Below are positions 30,293 to 39,881 of a DNA stretch of 64,000 nucleotides, one piece after another. This DNA is from Isoptericola variabilis 225 (GTDB lineage: Bacteria > Actinomycetota > Actinomycetes > Actinomycetales > Cellulomonadaceae): positions 1,488,001 to 1,552,000 of the forward strand of contig NC_015588.1 of the NCBI RefSeq assembly GCF_000215105.1, in the 5' to 3' direction. Each line of letters starts with the position of its first letter. The first letter of the stretch is position 1. The notes under the pieces were generated by a model. It worked only from the letters and a program-made list of their open reading frames with translations, made no database searches and was not told the origin of the DNA. Both the position numbers and the translations under genes were made by a program.

Positions 30293-32043
30293 TGCTCGTC
30301 TCGCTCGTGCGCCGCTACGTGCGGCCCTACCGCGGGCAGGTCGGCGTGCTGCTCGCCCTGCAGCTCCTCGCGACGCTCGCCTCGCTGTACCTGCCCTCGC
30401 TCAACGCCGACGTCGTCGACCAGGGCGTGACCCGGGGAGACACCGCGTACGTCCTGCGCGTGGGCGCCTGGATGCTCGGCGTGAGCCTGGTCCAGGTCGT
30501 GTGCGCGATCGGCGCGGTCTACCTCGGCGCCCGCGCGGCCACCGCGCTCGGCCGCGACGTGCGGCGCGACCTCTTCGACGCGGTCCAGGGCTTCTCCGCA
30601 CGCGAGCTCGGCCGGTTCGGCGCGCCGTCGCTCATCACGCGCACGACCAACGACGTGCAGCAGGTCCAGATGGTCGTGCTCATGACGTTCACCATCATGG
30701 TGATGTCGCCGATCATGCTCGTCGGCGGCGTCGTGATGGCGCTGCAGGAGGACGTGCGCCTCTCGGGGCTGCTGCTCGTCGTCGTGCCCGTCCTGGCGGT
30801 GGCCGTGGGCCTGCTCCTGTGGCGGATGGTGCCGCACTTCCGCGCCATGCAGGAGCGCATCGACGCGATCAACGCCGTCCTGCGCGAGCAGATCACCGGC
30901 CTGCGCGTGGTCCGCGCCTTCGTGCGCGAGCGCCGCGAGCTCGAGCGCTTCGGGCGCGCCAACGAGGCGCTCTACGCGACGTCGCTCGCGGCGGGCAAGC
31001 TCATGGCGCTCGCGTTCCCCGTGGTCATGCTCGTGATGAGCGCCTCGCAGGTCGCGGTGCTGTGGTTCGGCGCGCAGGAGGTCGACCGCGGCGGCATGCA
31101 GGTCGGCTCGCTCATGGCGTTCCTCAGCTACCTCATGTACATCCTCATGGCCGTCATGATGTCGACGATGATGGTCATGATGGTCCCGCGCGCCGCCGTC
31201 GCCGCGGGGCGCATCACCGACGTCCTGGAGACCGAGACGTCCGTGACCGAGCCGGCCCGTCCCGTCCCGCTCGCCGCGCTGTCCGACGGCGCCGGGCCGC
31301 GTGGACGCGTCGCCTTCGAGGCCGTGGAGCTGCGGTACCCCGGCGCCGACGCGCCGGTCCTGGCCGACGTCACCTTCACGGCCGAGCCCGGCACGGTGAC
31401 CGCGGTCATCGGCTCGACGGGTGCCGGCAAGACGACGCTGCTCAACCTCGTGCCGCGGCTGTTCGATGTCACGGCCGGTCGCGTCACGGTCGACGGCGTC
31501 GACGTGCGCGACCTGGCGAGCGACGACCTGGGCTCGCTGCTGGGCCTCGTGCCCCAGAAGGCATTCCTGTTCAGCGGGACCGTCGCGAGCAACCTGCGCT
31601 ACGGCAAGCCGGACGCGACCGAGGACGAGATGTGGGAGGCGCTCGAGGTCGCCCAGGCCCGCGACTTCGTCGAGGCGCTGCCGGAGGGCCTCGACGCGCC
31701 CGTCGCGCAGGGCGGCTCGACGTTCTCGGGCGGTCAGCGCCAGCGCCTCGCCATCGCGCGGGCGGTCATCCGCCGCCCGCGCGTCTACCTCTTCGACGAC
31801 TCCTTCTCCGCGCTCGACTACGCCACCGACGCGCGGCTGCGCGCCGCCCTGCGGCCGCGGACCGCCGACGCCACGGTGCTCGTCGTCGCCCAGCGGGTGG
31901 CCACGATCCGTGACGCGGACCAGATCCTCGTGCTCGACCACGGGCGGATCGTCGGGCGCGGGACGCACGCCGAGCTGCTCGCCGGCAACGCGACGTACCA
32001 GGAGATCGTCGAGTCCCAGATGTCCCTCGAGGAGGCCGCATGA
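30292..32043 (+). CDS. ABC exporter half-transporter, degenerate-site subunit
   Basis: This 583-residue protein has six membrane helices (residues about 15-300) and a C-terminal ATPase domain. Walker A is GSTGAGKTTLL and the signature FSGGQRQRLAIARA is consensus. Walker B reads VYLFDDSFSALD, with Asp in place of the catalytic Glu, and the switch histidine is replaced by Gln in VVAQRVATI. These changes mark the subunit that forms the degenerate site in heterodimeric exporters such as TM287/288 or BmrCD. The partner is encoded next, with a 4-base ATGA overlap. Transport of drugs or lipids is likely. Confidence 0.93.
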   Translation: MLVSLVRRYVRPYRGQVGVLLALQLLATLASLYLPSLNADVVDQGVTRGDTAYVLRVGAWMLGVSLVQVVCAIGAVYLGARAATALGRDVRRDLFDAVQGFSARELGRFGAPSLITRTTNDVQQVQMVVLMTFTIMVMSPIMLVGGVVMALQEDVRLSGLLLVVVPVLAVAVGLLLWRMVPHFRAMQERIDAINAVLREQITGLRVVRAFVRERRELERFGRANEALYATSLAAGKLMALAFPVVMLVMSASQVAVLWFGAQEVDRGGMQVGSLMAFLSYLMYILMAVMMSTMMVMMVPRAAVAAGRITDVLETETSVTEPARPVPLAALSDGAGPRGRVAFEAVELRYPGADAPVLADVTFTAEPGTVTAVIGSTGAGKTTLLNLVPRLFDVTAGRVTVDGVDVRDLASDDLGSLLGLVPQKAFLFSGTVASNLRYGKPDATEDEMWEALEVAQARDFVEALPEGLDAPVAQGGSTFSGGQRQRLAIARAVIRRPRVYLFDDSFSALDYATDARLRAALRPRTADATVLVVAQRVATIRDADQILVLDHGRIVGRGTHAELLAGNATYQEIVESQMSLEEAA

Positions 32044-34064
32044 GCGCCGCACCCGCCCGGCCGGCGCCGCCGGCGGGCCCGCCGCCCGGCCCCCGGCACG
32101 GGCCCATGGCCCACGCGGCCGGCGCGCCCGTCGCCAAGCCGCTCGACTTCGCCGGGTCGCTGCGGCGCTTCGCGCGGACCATGCGGCCCGAACGGGCACG
32201 GGTGGCGCTGCTGACCGTGTGCGGCGTCGTGTCCGTCGCGCTCACCGTCGCCGGGCCCCGCATCCTGGGCGAGGCGACCGACGTCGTCTTCGAGGGCATG
32301 CTCGGCCGCATGCTGGCCGGCTCGCTGCCCGCCGGCACGACCGGTCCCGAGGCCGCCGACGCGCTGCGCGCCACGGGCGACGCCGGGCGGGCCGACCTGG
32401 TCGCGGCGATGGACGGGCTCGTCGTCGGTCAGGGCGTCGACGGCGGCCGGCTCGCGACGATCCTCCTGGCGGCGCTCGCGGTGTACGCCGGAGCGTTCGT
32501 CTTCGGCTGGCTCCAGGCGCGCATCATGACCGTCGCCGTGCAGAACACGATGCGGCGGCTGCGGGACGACGTCGAGGCCAAGCTGCACCGGGTGCCGCTC
32601 GCCTACGCCGACTCCCAGCGCCGGGGCGAGATCCTCTCGCGCGTCACGAACGACATCGACAACGTGGCCCAGACGACGACGCAGACGCTCGCCCAGCTCG
32701 TCACGTCGCTGCTCACGGTCGTGGGCGTGCTCGCGATGATGTTCTGGATCTCGTGGGTCCTGGCACTGGTCGCGCTCGTGACCGTGCCGCTGTCGATCCT
32801 CGTCACGGTGCAGATCGCCAAGCGCTCGCAGCCGCAGTTCGTCGCGCAGTGGGCGGCGACGGGGCGGCTCAACGCGCACGTGGAGGAGATGTTCACCGGC
32901 CACGCCCTCGTCAAGGTGTACGGGCGCCAGCGCGACGCCGCCGAGCGCTTCGCGCAGGAGAACGACGCGCTGTACGACTCGACGTCGCGGGCGCAGTTCA
33001 TCTCGGGCACGATCCAGCCCTCGATGGGCTTCCTCGCCAACCTCAACTACGTGCTCGTGGCCGTCATCGGCGGCCTGCGCGTCGCGTCGGGCCAGCTGTC
33101 GATCGGCGACGTGCAGGCGTTCATCCAGTACTCGCGCCAGTTCACCCAGCCGCTGACGCAGGTGGCCTCGATGATGAACCTGCTCCAGTCCGGCGTCGCG
33201 TCCGCCGAGCGCGTCTTCGAGCTGCTCGACGCCCCGGAGCAGACGCCGGACCCCGAGCCCGCGCGCGAGCTCGACCGGGTGCGCGGCCGCGTCGCCTTCG
33301 AGGACGTCTCGTTCTCCTACGTCGAGGACGCCCCGCTCATCGAACACCTCGACCTGGTGGCCGAGCCCGGGCGGACGGTCGCGATCGTGGGCCCCACCGG
33401 AGCCGGCAAGACGACGCTGGTCAACCTGCTCATGCGGTTCTACGAGGTCGACTCCGGTCGCATCACGCTCGACGGCGTCGACGTGCGCGAGCTGACGCGC
33501 GAGGGCCTGCGCTCGCGCGTCGGCATGGTGCTGCAGGACACCTGGCTGTTCCGCGGCACGATCGAGGAGAACCTGCGCTACGGCGTGCGCGACGGCGCGG
33601 ACCTGTCCCGCGAGGACTTCCTCGCCGCGACACGCGCCACGCACGTCGACCAGTTCGTGCGCACGCTGCCCGACGGGTACGACACGATGCTCGACGACGA
33701 GGCGACGAGCCTGTCGGCGGGGGAGAAGCAGCTGCTCACGATCGCGCGCGCGTTCCTCGCCGACCCGGAGATCCTCGTCCTGGACGAGGCGACGAGCTCG
33801 GTCGACACGCGCACGGAGGTGCTGGTCCAGCACGCGATGAACGCCCTGCGCTCGGGGCGGACATCGTTCGTCATCGCGCACCGCCTGTCCACGATCCGGG
33901 ACGCCGACCTCATCGTGGTGATGGAGCACGGCCGGATCGTCGAGCAGGGCGACCACGAGTCGCTGCTCGCGGCGGACGGCGCCTACGCGCGCCTGTACGC
34001 GAGCCAGTTCGCGGCGCCCGTCGTCGACGAGGACGAGGTCGTCGCCGACGCGAGGAGTGCCTGA
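32040..34064 (+). CDS. ABC exporter half-transporter, catalytic-site subunit
   Basis: This 674-residue partner has an unusually long N-terminus of about 45 residues rich in Pro and Gly, six helices, and an ATPase domain with Walker A GPTGAGKTTLV, canonical Walker B ILVLDEATSSVD and the switch histidine in IAHRLSTI. Its signature is degenerate, LSAGEKQLLTIARA. It therefore supplies the active Walker A/B of the good site while its poor signature faces the degenerate site of the first subunit, exactly complementary to it. An insertion of about 60 residues between the first two helices (GSLPAGTTGPEAADALRATG) probably forms an extracytoplasmic loop. Confidence 0.93.
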   Translation: MSAAPARPAPPAGPPPGPRHGPMAHAAGAPVAKPLDFAGSLRRFARTMRPERARVALLTVCGVVSVALTVAGPRILGEATDVVFEGMLGRMLAGSLPAGTTGPEAADALRATGDAGRADLVAAMDGLVVGQGVDGGRLATILLAALAVYAGAFVFGWLQARIMTVAVQNTMRRLRDDVEAKLHRVPLAYADSQRRGEILSRVTNDIDNVAQTTTQTLAQLVTSLLTVVGVLAMMFWISWVLALVALVTVPLSILVTVQIAKRSQPQFVAQWAATGRLNAHVEEMFTGHALVKVYGRQRDAAERFAQENDALYDSTSRAQFISGTIQPSMGFLANLNYVLVAVIGGLRVASGQLSIGDVQAFIQYSRQFTQPLTQVASMMNLLQSGVASAERVFELLDAPEQTPDPEPARELDRVRGRVAFEDVSFSYVEDAPLIEHLDLVAEPGRTVAIVGPTGAGKTTLVNLLMRFYEVDSGRITLDGVDVRELTREGLRSRVGMVLQDTWLFRGTIEENLRYGVRDGADLSREDFLAATRATHVDQFVRTLPDGYDTMLDDEATSLSAGEKQLLTIARAFLADPEILVLDEATSSVDTRTEVLVQHAMNALRSGRTSFVIAHRLSTIRDADLIVVMEHGRIVEQGDHESLLAADGAYARLYASQFAAPVVDEDEVVADARSA

Positions 34065-34093
34065 CCGGGGCGGTCCGTGGCAGGGTGTGCGCC

Positions 34094-35359
34094 GTGAACG
34101 CCACCCTCGACGACCGGGTCACCACCGCGCCTCCACGCCGGCACGCCGCGCCGCCCCGGGTGCGCGAGCGGGCCGGGCGCCGGGGCGGGACGCTCGCCGC
34201 GGGCGTCCTGCTCGGCGCCGCCGTCGTGCTGGCGCTGCTCGTGGCCGGCATGCTCGCCCCGCACGTGCCCGTGCTCGGCCTCGCGGGCGTCACCGCGTCG
34301 GCCTACCTGGCGTGGGCCCTGCTCGGCGCCGCCGTCGTCACCGTCCTCGCCGCGATCCTGCTCATGCGCCGCGGCGGTGTCGTGCGCGTCGCCGCGACGA
34401 CGCTCGGCCTCGCGGCGCTCGCGGGCTCGGTGGTCGTCGGCTGGCAGCAGCTCTCGGTCGCTCGCGAGCACCGCGTCGCGGTCGACGTCGGCGGCCTGTT
34501 CGCGCTCACGGGGTCCCGCGCCGAGCCCGACGCGTCCGCCGCCTACGGCGAGCACGAGGGCCGGCCGCTCGGGCTGTCGCTGTGGGAGCCCGCCGGGTCG
34601 GGTGCCGGCGCGGCACCGGTCGTCGTGCTCCTGCACGGGGGCGGCTGGACGTCGCAGGACCGGCTCGAGCGCACGACCACGGCGCACGCGACCTGGTTCG
34701 CGGAGCAGGGGTACCTCGCGATCAGCGTCGACTACCCGCTGTCCGACGACGAGCACCACCTGTGGGAGGTGGCCGAGCCGCAGGTGGCCTGCGCGCTGTC
34801 GTGGGTGCAGGACAACGCCGCCCGGCACGGCGGCGACCCGGGCCGCGTCTTCCTCGTGGGCGCCTCCGCGGGCGGCAACCTCGCCCTCGACGTGGCGTAC
34901 CGGGCAGCGGCCGGGGACCTCGACCCGGCGTGCGGGTCCGCGCCGCCGGTCGTCGCCGCCGTGAGCACGCTGTACCCGGTGGCGTCGCCCGCCGCGTTCG
35001 CCGCCGGCGCCGACCCGCTGCTGGGCGGTGCGGCGCGCGACACGGCCATCGCGTACACGGGCGGCACGCCCGAGGGCGTGCCCGAGCGGTACGCGGCCGT
35101 GACCCCGGCCGAGCACGTGACCGACGCGGCCCCGCCGACGCTCGTCGTCGCCGGGGCGGCGGACCACCTGGTGCCGCCCGCCGGCGCGGTCGACCTGGCG
35201 GCGACGCTCGAGGACGCCGGCGTGTCGCACGAGCTCGTGGTGCTGCCCGCCGCCGGGCACCGCTTCGACGCCGCGCCCGGCGGCGTCGGCACGCAGGTGT
35301 GGCGCGAGCTCACGCTGCGCTGGTTCGATCTTCACGGGCGGGCGCCGACGACGCCCTGA
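34094..35359 (+). CDS. Membrane-anchored alpha/beta hydrolase (esterase/lipase type)
   Basis: This 421-residue protein has three N-terminal membrane helices (residues about 36-120), then an alpha/beta-hydrolase domain. The oxyanion-hole motif HGGGW and nucleophile elbow GASAGGN are those of the hormone-sensitive-lipase-like group. The acid and base residues lie in AGAADHLVPP and AAGHRFD near the C-terminus. Active site and membrane helices together suggest that an ester substrate is cleaved at or outside the membrane. A CAGGGT hexamer 7 bases before the GTG might be a weak -10. It could also belong to the exporter transcript, which ends 29 bases upstream. Confidence 0.85.
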   Translation: MNATLDDRVTTAPPRRHAAPPRVRERAGRRGGTLAAGVLLGAAVVLALLVAGMLAPHVPVLGLAGVTASAYLAWALLGAAVVTVLAAILLMRRGGVVRVAATTLGLAALAGSVVVGWQQLSVAREHRVAVDVGGLFALTGSRAEPDASAAYGEHEGRPLGLSLWEPAGSGAGAAPVVVLLHGGGWTSQDRLERTTTAHATWFAEQGYLAISVDYPLSDDEHHLWEVAEPQVACALSWVQDNAARHGGDPGRVFLVGASAGGNLALDVAYRAAAGDLDPACGSAPPVVAAVSTLYPVASPAAFAAGADPLLGGAARDTAIAYTGGTPEGVPERYAAVTPAEHVTDAAPPTLVVAGAADHLVPPAGAVDLAATLEDAGVSHELVVLPAAGHRFDAAPGGVGTQVWRELTLRWFDLHGRAPTTP

Positions 35360-35377
35360 GCCCGCGTCTGGCACGCT

Positions 35378-36655
35378 GTGCCCGTGACGCTCTTCACAGC
35401 ACCCGTCGACCACACGCCCGACCTGACCCTGGCGCACCGCCGCGCCGACGCCGTCGTGACCGTCCTCGGCGCCGACGGCACGCCGCTCGACGACACCGAG
35501 GTCGTCGTCGAGCAGACCCGCCACGCCTTCGGCTTCGGCTGCATCGGCTTCGACCTCGTCGACCTCGCCAACGGCACGTCCGCCGACCCCGACTACGACA
35601 ACGTTTTCGCAGAACGCTGGCTCGACGTCTTCAACACCACGACCCTGCCGTTCTACTGGGGCACGTTCGAGCCCGAGGAGCAGGGCAAGCCCCGCACGGC
35701 CGAGCTGCAGGCCGCCGCCTGGTGGTTCGCCGACCGCGGCGTGGCCGTCAAGGGCCACCCGCTCGTGTGGCACACCGTGCAGCCGAGGTGGCTGCTCGGC
35801 CGCCCGCTCGAGGAGGTCGAGCGCCTCCAGCGCGAGCGCATCCGGCGCGACGTCGCGGACTTCGCCGGCGTCATCGACACCTGGGACGCGATCAACGAGG
35901 TCGTGATCATGCCGGTGTTCACCGCCGAGGAGAACGCCATCACGCCGCTCGCGCGCGTCAAGGGCCGCGTCGAGATGATCCGCATGGCGTTCGAGGAGGC
36001 GCGCGCGGCGAACCCGCACGCGACGCTGCTGCTCAACGACTTCGACATGTCGACCGCGTACGAGTGCCTCATCGAGGCCGTGCTGGAGGCCGGCATCCGC
36101 ATCGACTACCTCGGGCTGCAGAGCCACATGCACCAGGGCTACTGGGGCGAGGAGAAGACGCTGCGCATCCTCGAGCGGTTCTCGCGCTACGGCATCCCGA
36201 TCCACTTCACCGAGACCACGCTGCTCTCGGGCGACCTCATGCCGCCCGAGATCGTCGACCTCAACGACTACCAGGTCGAGACCTGGCCCTCGACGCCCGA
36301 GGGCGAGGAGCGCCAGGCCGACGAGGTCGAGCGCCACTACCGGACGCTCCTGAGCCACCCCGCCGTCGAGGCCGCGACGTACTGGGGCCTGTCCGACCGC
36401 GGCATGTGGCTGGGCGCGCCCGGCGGCCTGCTGCGGGCCGACGGGTCGCCCAAGCCCGCGTACGAGCGGCTGCGCCGGCTGGTCAAGGAGGAGTGGTGGC
36501 TCCCCCCGACCCGGCTGCGCACCGACGAGGCGGGGCGCGTCCGGGTCGAGGGGTTCCGCGGCGACTACCGCGTGTCGCTGCCCGACGGCGGCGCCTCGGC
36601 CGAGTTCGGCCTCACCGAATCAGGGGAGCGGACGCTCACGCTGACGACACGCTGA
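35378..36655 (+). CDS. Cytoplasmic GH10 family xylanase-like enzyme
   Basis: This 425-residue glycoside hydrolase family 10 protein has no signal peptide and no carbohydrate-binding module, so it probably acts inside the cell on short xylo-oligosaccharides. The first 55 residues (ADAVVTVLGADGTPLDDTEV) form the beta-rich domain that precedes plant-like and some bacterial GH10 catalytic domains. The acid/base Glu is in DTWDAINEVV and the nucleophile Glu in IHFTETTLLSG. KGHPLVWHTVQP is the conserved substrate-binding block. The C-terminal 50 residues form a beta extension. Two GTG codons six bases apart can start it; the upstream one is given. Confidence 0.88.
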   Translation: MPVTLFTAPVDHTPDLTLAHRRADAVVTVLGADGTPLDDTEVVVEQTRHAFGFGCIGFDLVDLANGTSADPDYDNVFAERWLDVFNTTTLPFYWGTFEPEEQGKPRTAELQAAAWWFADRGVAVKGHPLVWHTVQPRWLLGRPLEEVERLQRERIRRDVADFAGVIDTWDAINEVVIMPVFTAEENAITPLARVKGRVEMIRMAFEEARAANPHATLLLNDFDMSTAYECLIEAVLEAGIRIDYLGLQSHMHQGYWGEEKTLRILERFSRYGIPIHFTETTLLSGDLMPPEIVDLNDYQVETWPSTPEGEERQADEVERHYRTLLSHPAVEAATYWGLSDRGMWLGAPGGLLRADGSPKPAYERLRRLVKEEWWLPPTRLRTDEAGRVRVEGFRGDYRVSLPDGGASAEFGLTESGERTLTLTTR

Positions 36656-37220
36656 GGGTCGCGCCGACGGTCGCGGGCGTCTCCACGGCGTCCGCGACCG
36701 CCCGCGCCACCTGGGAGCGGGCCACGGCCATGCCGACGGTCGAGTCGTCGGTCGTGACGTGCGCGGGCGCCGCGACGTCGTCGTCGGTGAGCGAGACGGG
36801 ACGCACGAGCGTCCAGTCCAGCCCGCTCGCGCGGACGACGTCCTCCTGGCGTGCCGAGTCTGTGAGCTGGCGGCCGATGACGAGCCGGAAGGTCAGCTTC
36901 CACCGCAGGTCGAGGAGCTGCCACGAGTCGCCCAGGCCGTAGGTCGTCTGGACGACGAGGCGGCGCACGCCCTGGTCGGCCATGGCCCGCGCGACGACGC
37001 GCGTGCCGCGCGAGCGCACGTCGAGCGCGGTGCCCGCACGCCGCAGCCAGTGCACGGCGAGCGGGTTGTCCGAGATCCCGAGCGTGACGACGACGGCGTC
37101 CTGCCCGACGACGGCCTTGGCGACGTCGTCCGGGTCGAGCGCGTCGCCGTCGAGGGGCCGTACGGTCCCCGGCCCGGCCGGCGGCGCGGCCGCGAGCGTG
37201 TCCTCGGCGACCTCGAGATG
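36636..37220 (-). pseudogene. NAD(P)-binding (NmrA-like) protein lacking its N-terminus
   Basis: About 190 residues remain, with VVGQDAVVVTLGISDNP, RVVARAMADQGVRRLVVQTT and SGLDWTLVRPVSLTDDD, all typical of atypical SDR (NAD(P)H-binding) proteins. The family's N-terminal glycine-rich Rossmann motif and the following strand are absent. The frame instead runs back antisense through an AraC-type gene without any plausible start. The C-terminus is intact and overlaps the GH10 gene end by 20 bases. The missing N-terminus ends at the same point as the damaged N-terminus of the divergent AraC gene, so one deletion probably removed both starts. Confidence 0.75.
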
Positions 37221-38071
37221 ACCGGTGTCTTCTACTCGACCGGCCGGTTCGCGGCGCCCTGGGGAATCGCCATGCCCGCCCTGCCCGGCGTCCTGCTGTT
37301 CCACCTGCTGCTCGAGGGCGAGGCCGTCGTCGAGGTCGAGGGCGAGCGGCACCCGTTGGGCGTCGGGGACCTGCTGCTCGTCCCGCACGGGACGGGCCAC
37401 CGGATCCTCAGCTCGCCCGACGCGCCCGCGCGCAGCCTCTGGGACGTCGAGCGCGAGGTGGTCTCCGAGCGGTACGAGCACCTCGTGATCGACGGCGGCG
37501 GCGCACCGGCGACGCTCGCGTGCGGTGCCGTGAGCTTCGCGGACCCCGGCGTCGGCCGGCTGCTCGCGAGCCTGCCGGCGGCGCTGCCCGCGACGCCCGA
37601 GGACGACGACGCCGACGCCGAGTGGCTGCGCGCCGCGGTCGCGGCGATCGGCCGCGAGGCGCACCGGCCGCGACCCGGCAGCGACGTGGTCGCGGCGCGC
37701 CTCGCCGACGTCATGGTCGTCCACGACCATCCGGGGGTGGCTCGACAGCACACGACCCGCGGCCGGCTGGGTCGCGGCGCTGCGCGACCCCACGCTCGGC
37801 CCGGACCGTGCTCGCCGAGCGGTTCGCGGCCGTCGTGGGCGAGCCGCCGATGACCTACGTCGCGGGGTGGCGGCTCGACGTCGCGGCCCGGCTGCTGCGC
37901 GAGCCCGGTGCGAGCGTCGCCGCCGTCGCGCACCGCGTCGGCTACGGCTCGCTGCCCGGCTTCCACCGCGCCTTCGTGCGGCGGCACGGCACCACGCCGG
38001 GGGCCTGGCAGCGCGCGGCACCGGACCCGCTCGCCGAGGCCACGCACCTGGCTGAGACAATCCCGGGGTGA
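37218..38071 (+). pseudogene. Broken AraC-family regulator with cupin domain
   Basis: Frame 3 from about 37218 reads VFYSTGRFAAPWGIAMPALP and EVEGERHPLGVGDLLLVPHG, the AraC_N cupin. At about 37725 the homology moves one frame (TIRGWLDSTRPAAGWVAALR), and near 37800 it moves again into a frame reading SARTVLAERFAAVVGEPPMT and GYGSLPGFHRAFVRRHGTTP, the second half of the AraC helix-turn-helix pair. The first helix-turn-helix is largely missing, and the extreme N-terminus also seems lost. Two shifts and a deletion make it non-functional. It would have controlled the divergent NAD(P)-binding gene, which is damaged too. Confidence 0.85.
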
Positions 38072-38934
38072 CCTCACCCTCCGACCCGACCTCCGCCGTC
38101 GTGCGCGTGACCGACCCCGCAGACCCGCGCCTGCGCGACTACACCGACCTCACCGACGTCCGCCTGCGCACGGCCCGCGAGCCCGCCGAGGGCCTGTACA
38201 TGGCCGAGTCGTCGACCGTGATCCGGCGGGCGCTCGCCGCGGGCCACCGGCCGCGGTCCTTCCTCATGGCCGACAAGTGGCTCGCGTCGATGGCCGACGT
38301 GCTCGCCGCCCACCCGGACGTCCCCGTCTACGTCGGCGACGAGGACGTCCTGCGCCAGGTCACCGGGTTCCACCTGCACCGCGGGGCGCTCGCGGCCATG
38401 CACCGCCCGGCGCTGCCGAGCGTGCACGAGCTGGTCACCGGGGCCCGCGGCGGCGCGGGCGCACGACGCGTCGCCGTGCTCGAGGACATCGTGGACCACA
38501 CCAACGTCGGCGCGATCTTCCGGTCGGCGGCCGGGCTCGGGGTCGACGCCGTCCTGGTCTCCCCGCGGTGCGCCGACCCGCTGTACCGCCGGTCGGTCCG
38601 CGTGTCGATGGGTACCGTGTTCCAGGTGCCGTGGACGCGCATCGAGACGTGGCCCGGCGGGCTCCACGCCCTCGCCGAGGACGGGTTCACCGTCGCCGCG
38701 CTCGCGCTCGCCGACGACGCGGTGACGCTCGACGAGCTCGTCGCAGACCCGCCCGAGCGGCTCGCGCTCGTGCTCGGCACCGAGGGCGACGGGCTCTCGC
38801 GCGGCGCGATCGAGGCGGCCGACGTGGTCGTGACGATCCCGATGGCCGGGGGAGTGGACTCGCTCAACGTGGCCGCCGCCTCGGCGGTCGCGTTCTGGGC
38901 GACTCGCCGTCCGGCAGGATCGGAGAGACGATGA
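38068..38934 (+). CDS. TrmH/SpoU-family RNA 2'-O-methyltransferase
   Basis: This 288-residue SPOUT methyltransferase has an N-terminal L30e-like RNA-binding domain (residues about 10-110) and a knotted catalytic domain. Motif 1 is EDIVDHTNVGAIFRSAAGLG, motif 2 is LVLGTEGDGLS and motif 3 is IPMAGGVDSLNVAAASAVAF. The family methylates ribose 2'-OH groups in tRNA or 23S rRNA; the target cannot be told here. The GTG start overlaps the end of the broken AraC gene by four bases. The stop is 4 bases before the next gene. Confidence 0.92.
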   Translation: MTSPSDPTSAVVRVTDPADPRLRDYTDLTDVRLRTAREPAEGLYMAESSTVIRRALAAGHRPRSFLMADKWLASMADVLAAHPDVPVYVGDEDVLRQVTGFHLHRGALAAMHRPALPSVHELVTGARGGAGARRVAVLEDIVDHTNVGAIFRSAAGLGVDAVLVSPRCADPLYRRSVRVSMGTVFQVPWTRIETWPGGLHALAEDGFTVAALALADDAVTLDELVADPPERLALVLGTEGDGLSRGAIEAADVVVTIPMAGGVDSLNVAAASAVAFWATRRPAGSERR

Positions 38935-38938
38935 GGGC

Positions 38939-39880
38939 GTGAGCGCGACCGGCGACCTGCCGACGACGCGCCGGAGCACCGCAGGGCCGGTCGTCGTCGG
39001 GTACGACGCGTCCGAGGCCGCCGAGACCGCGCTCGCGTGGGCCGGGCGTGAGGCGCGCACCCGCGGCACCGCGCTCCAGGTCGTGTACGTGCGGGACGCG
39101 CACGACACCGGGCTCGCCGTCCGGCCCGGCGGTCGCGAGGACGCGCCCGACGCCGGCGCGTGGCCCGTCGTGGAGGAGGCCGCCGCGCGCGTGCGCGACA
39201 TCGTGCCGGGCGTCGAGACCGAGACGTTCGTCGAGTACGCCTCGCCGGGCGCCGCGCTCGTGGCCATGTCGCGCGGCGCGTCGCTCGTCGCGGTCGGCTC
39301 GACGCCGCACCGCGCGCTCGTCGAGGAGCTGCGCGGCTCCGTGGCGCTCCAGCTCGCGGCGCACGCCCACTGCCCGGTCGGGATCGTGCCCGCGCTGCCC
39401 GACGTCCGGCTGCCCGCCGAGCGGCCCGTCGTCGTGGGCTACGACGGCTCCCCGTCCGCCGCACGGGCGCTCCTCCACGCCGCCGACGCCGCGTGGTTCG
39501 GGGCGCTCGCCCTGCGCGTCGTGGTCGCCTGGAGCCCCGGGCCCGCCGAGTGGGTCGAGTCCTTCGCGCTCGCGACCCTGCCGCGCGACGCGACCGAGGA
39601 GGCGGCCGAGCGGACGCTCGCGGACGGGCTCGAGCGGGTCCGCGCGCACGGCGAGGCGCAGGGCCGGCGGCCGGGCTCGCTCATGGTCGAGGGGGTGGTG
39701 CAGGAAGGCCGGGCCGTCGACGTCCTGCACCGGGAGGCCACTGACGCCGACCGCCTCGTCGTGGGGACACGGGGGCGCGGAGGCTTCGCCGCGCTGCTGC
39801 TCGGCTCCGTCTCGCACACGATGATCCGCACCGCACCCTGCCCGGTCGTCGTCGTGCGGGACGAGGGTGCGCCGGAGTGA
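38939..39880 (+). CDS. Universal stress protein with two UspA domains
   Basis: This 313-residue cytoplasmic protein has two tandem Usp domains (residues about 15-155 and 160-305). Each starts with PVVVGYDxS. The second has the full ATP-binding signature GTRGRGGFAALLLGSVS. The first ends SRGASLVAVGSTPHRALVEE and lacks it, so only one site probably binds ATP. Tandem Usp proteins are abundant in actinobacteria and respond to hypoxia or stasis. The GTG start is four bases after the TrmH stop, so the two are likely co-transcribed. Confidence 0.92.
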   Translation: MSATGDLPTTRRSTAGPVVVGYDASEAAETALAWAGREARTRGTALQVVYVRDAHDTGLAVRPGGREDAPDAGAWPVVEEAAARVRDIVPGVETETFVEYASPGAALVAMSRGASLVAVGSTPHRALVEELRGSVALQLAAHAHCPVGIVPALPDVRLPAERPVVVGYDGSPSAARALLHAADAAWFGALALRVVVAWSPGPAEWVESFALATLPRDATEEAAERTLADGLERVRAHGEAQGRRPGSLMVEGVVQEGRAVDVLHREATDADRLVVGTRGRGGFAALLLGSVSHTMIRTAPCPVVVVRDEGAPE

Positions 39881-39881
39881 G

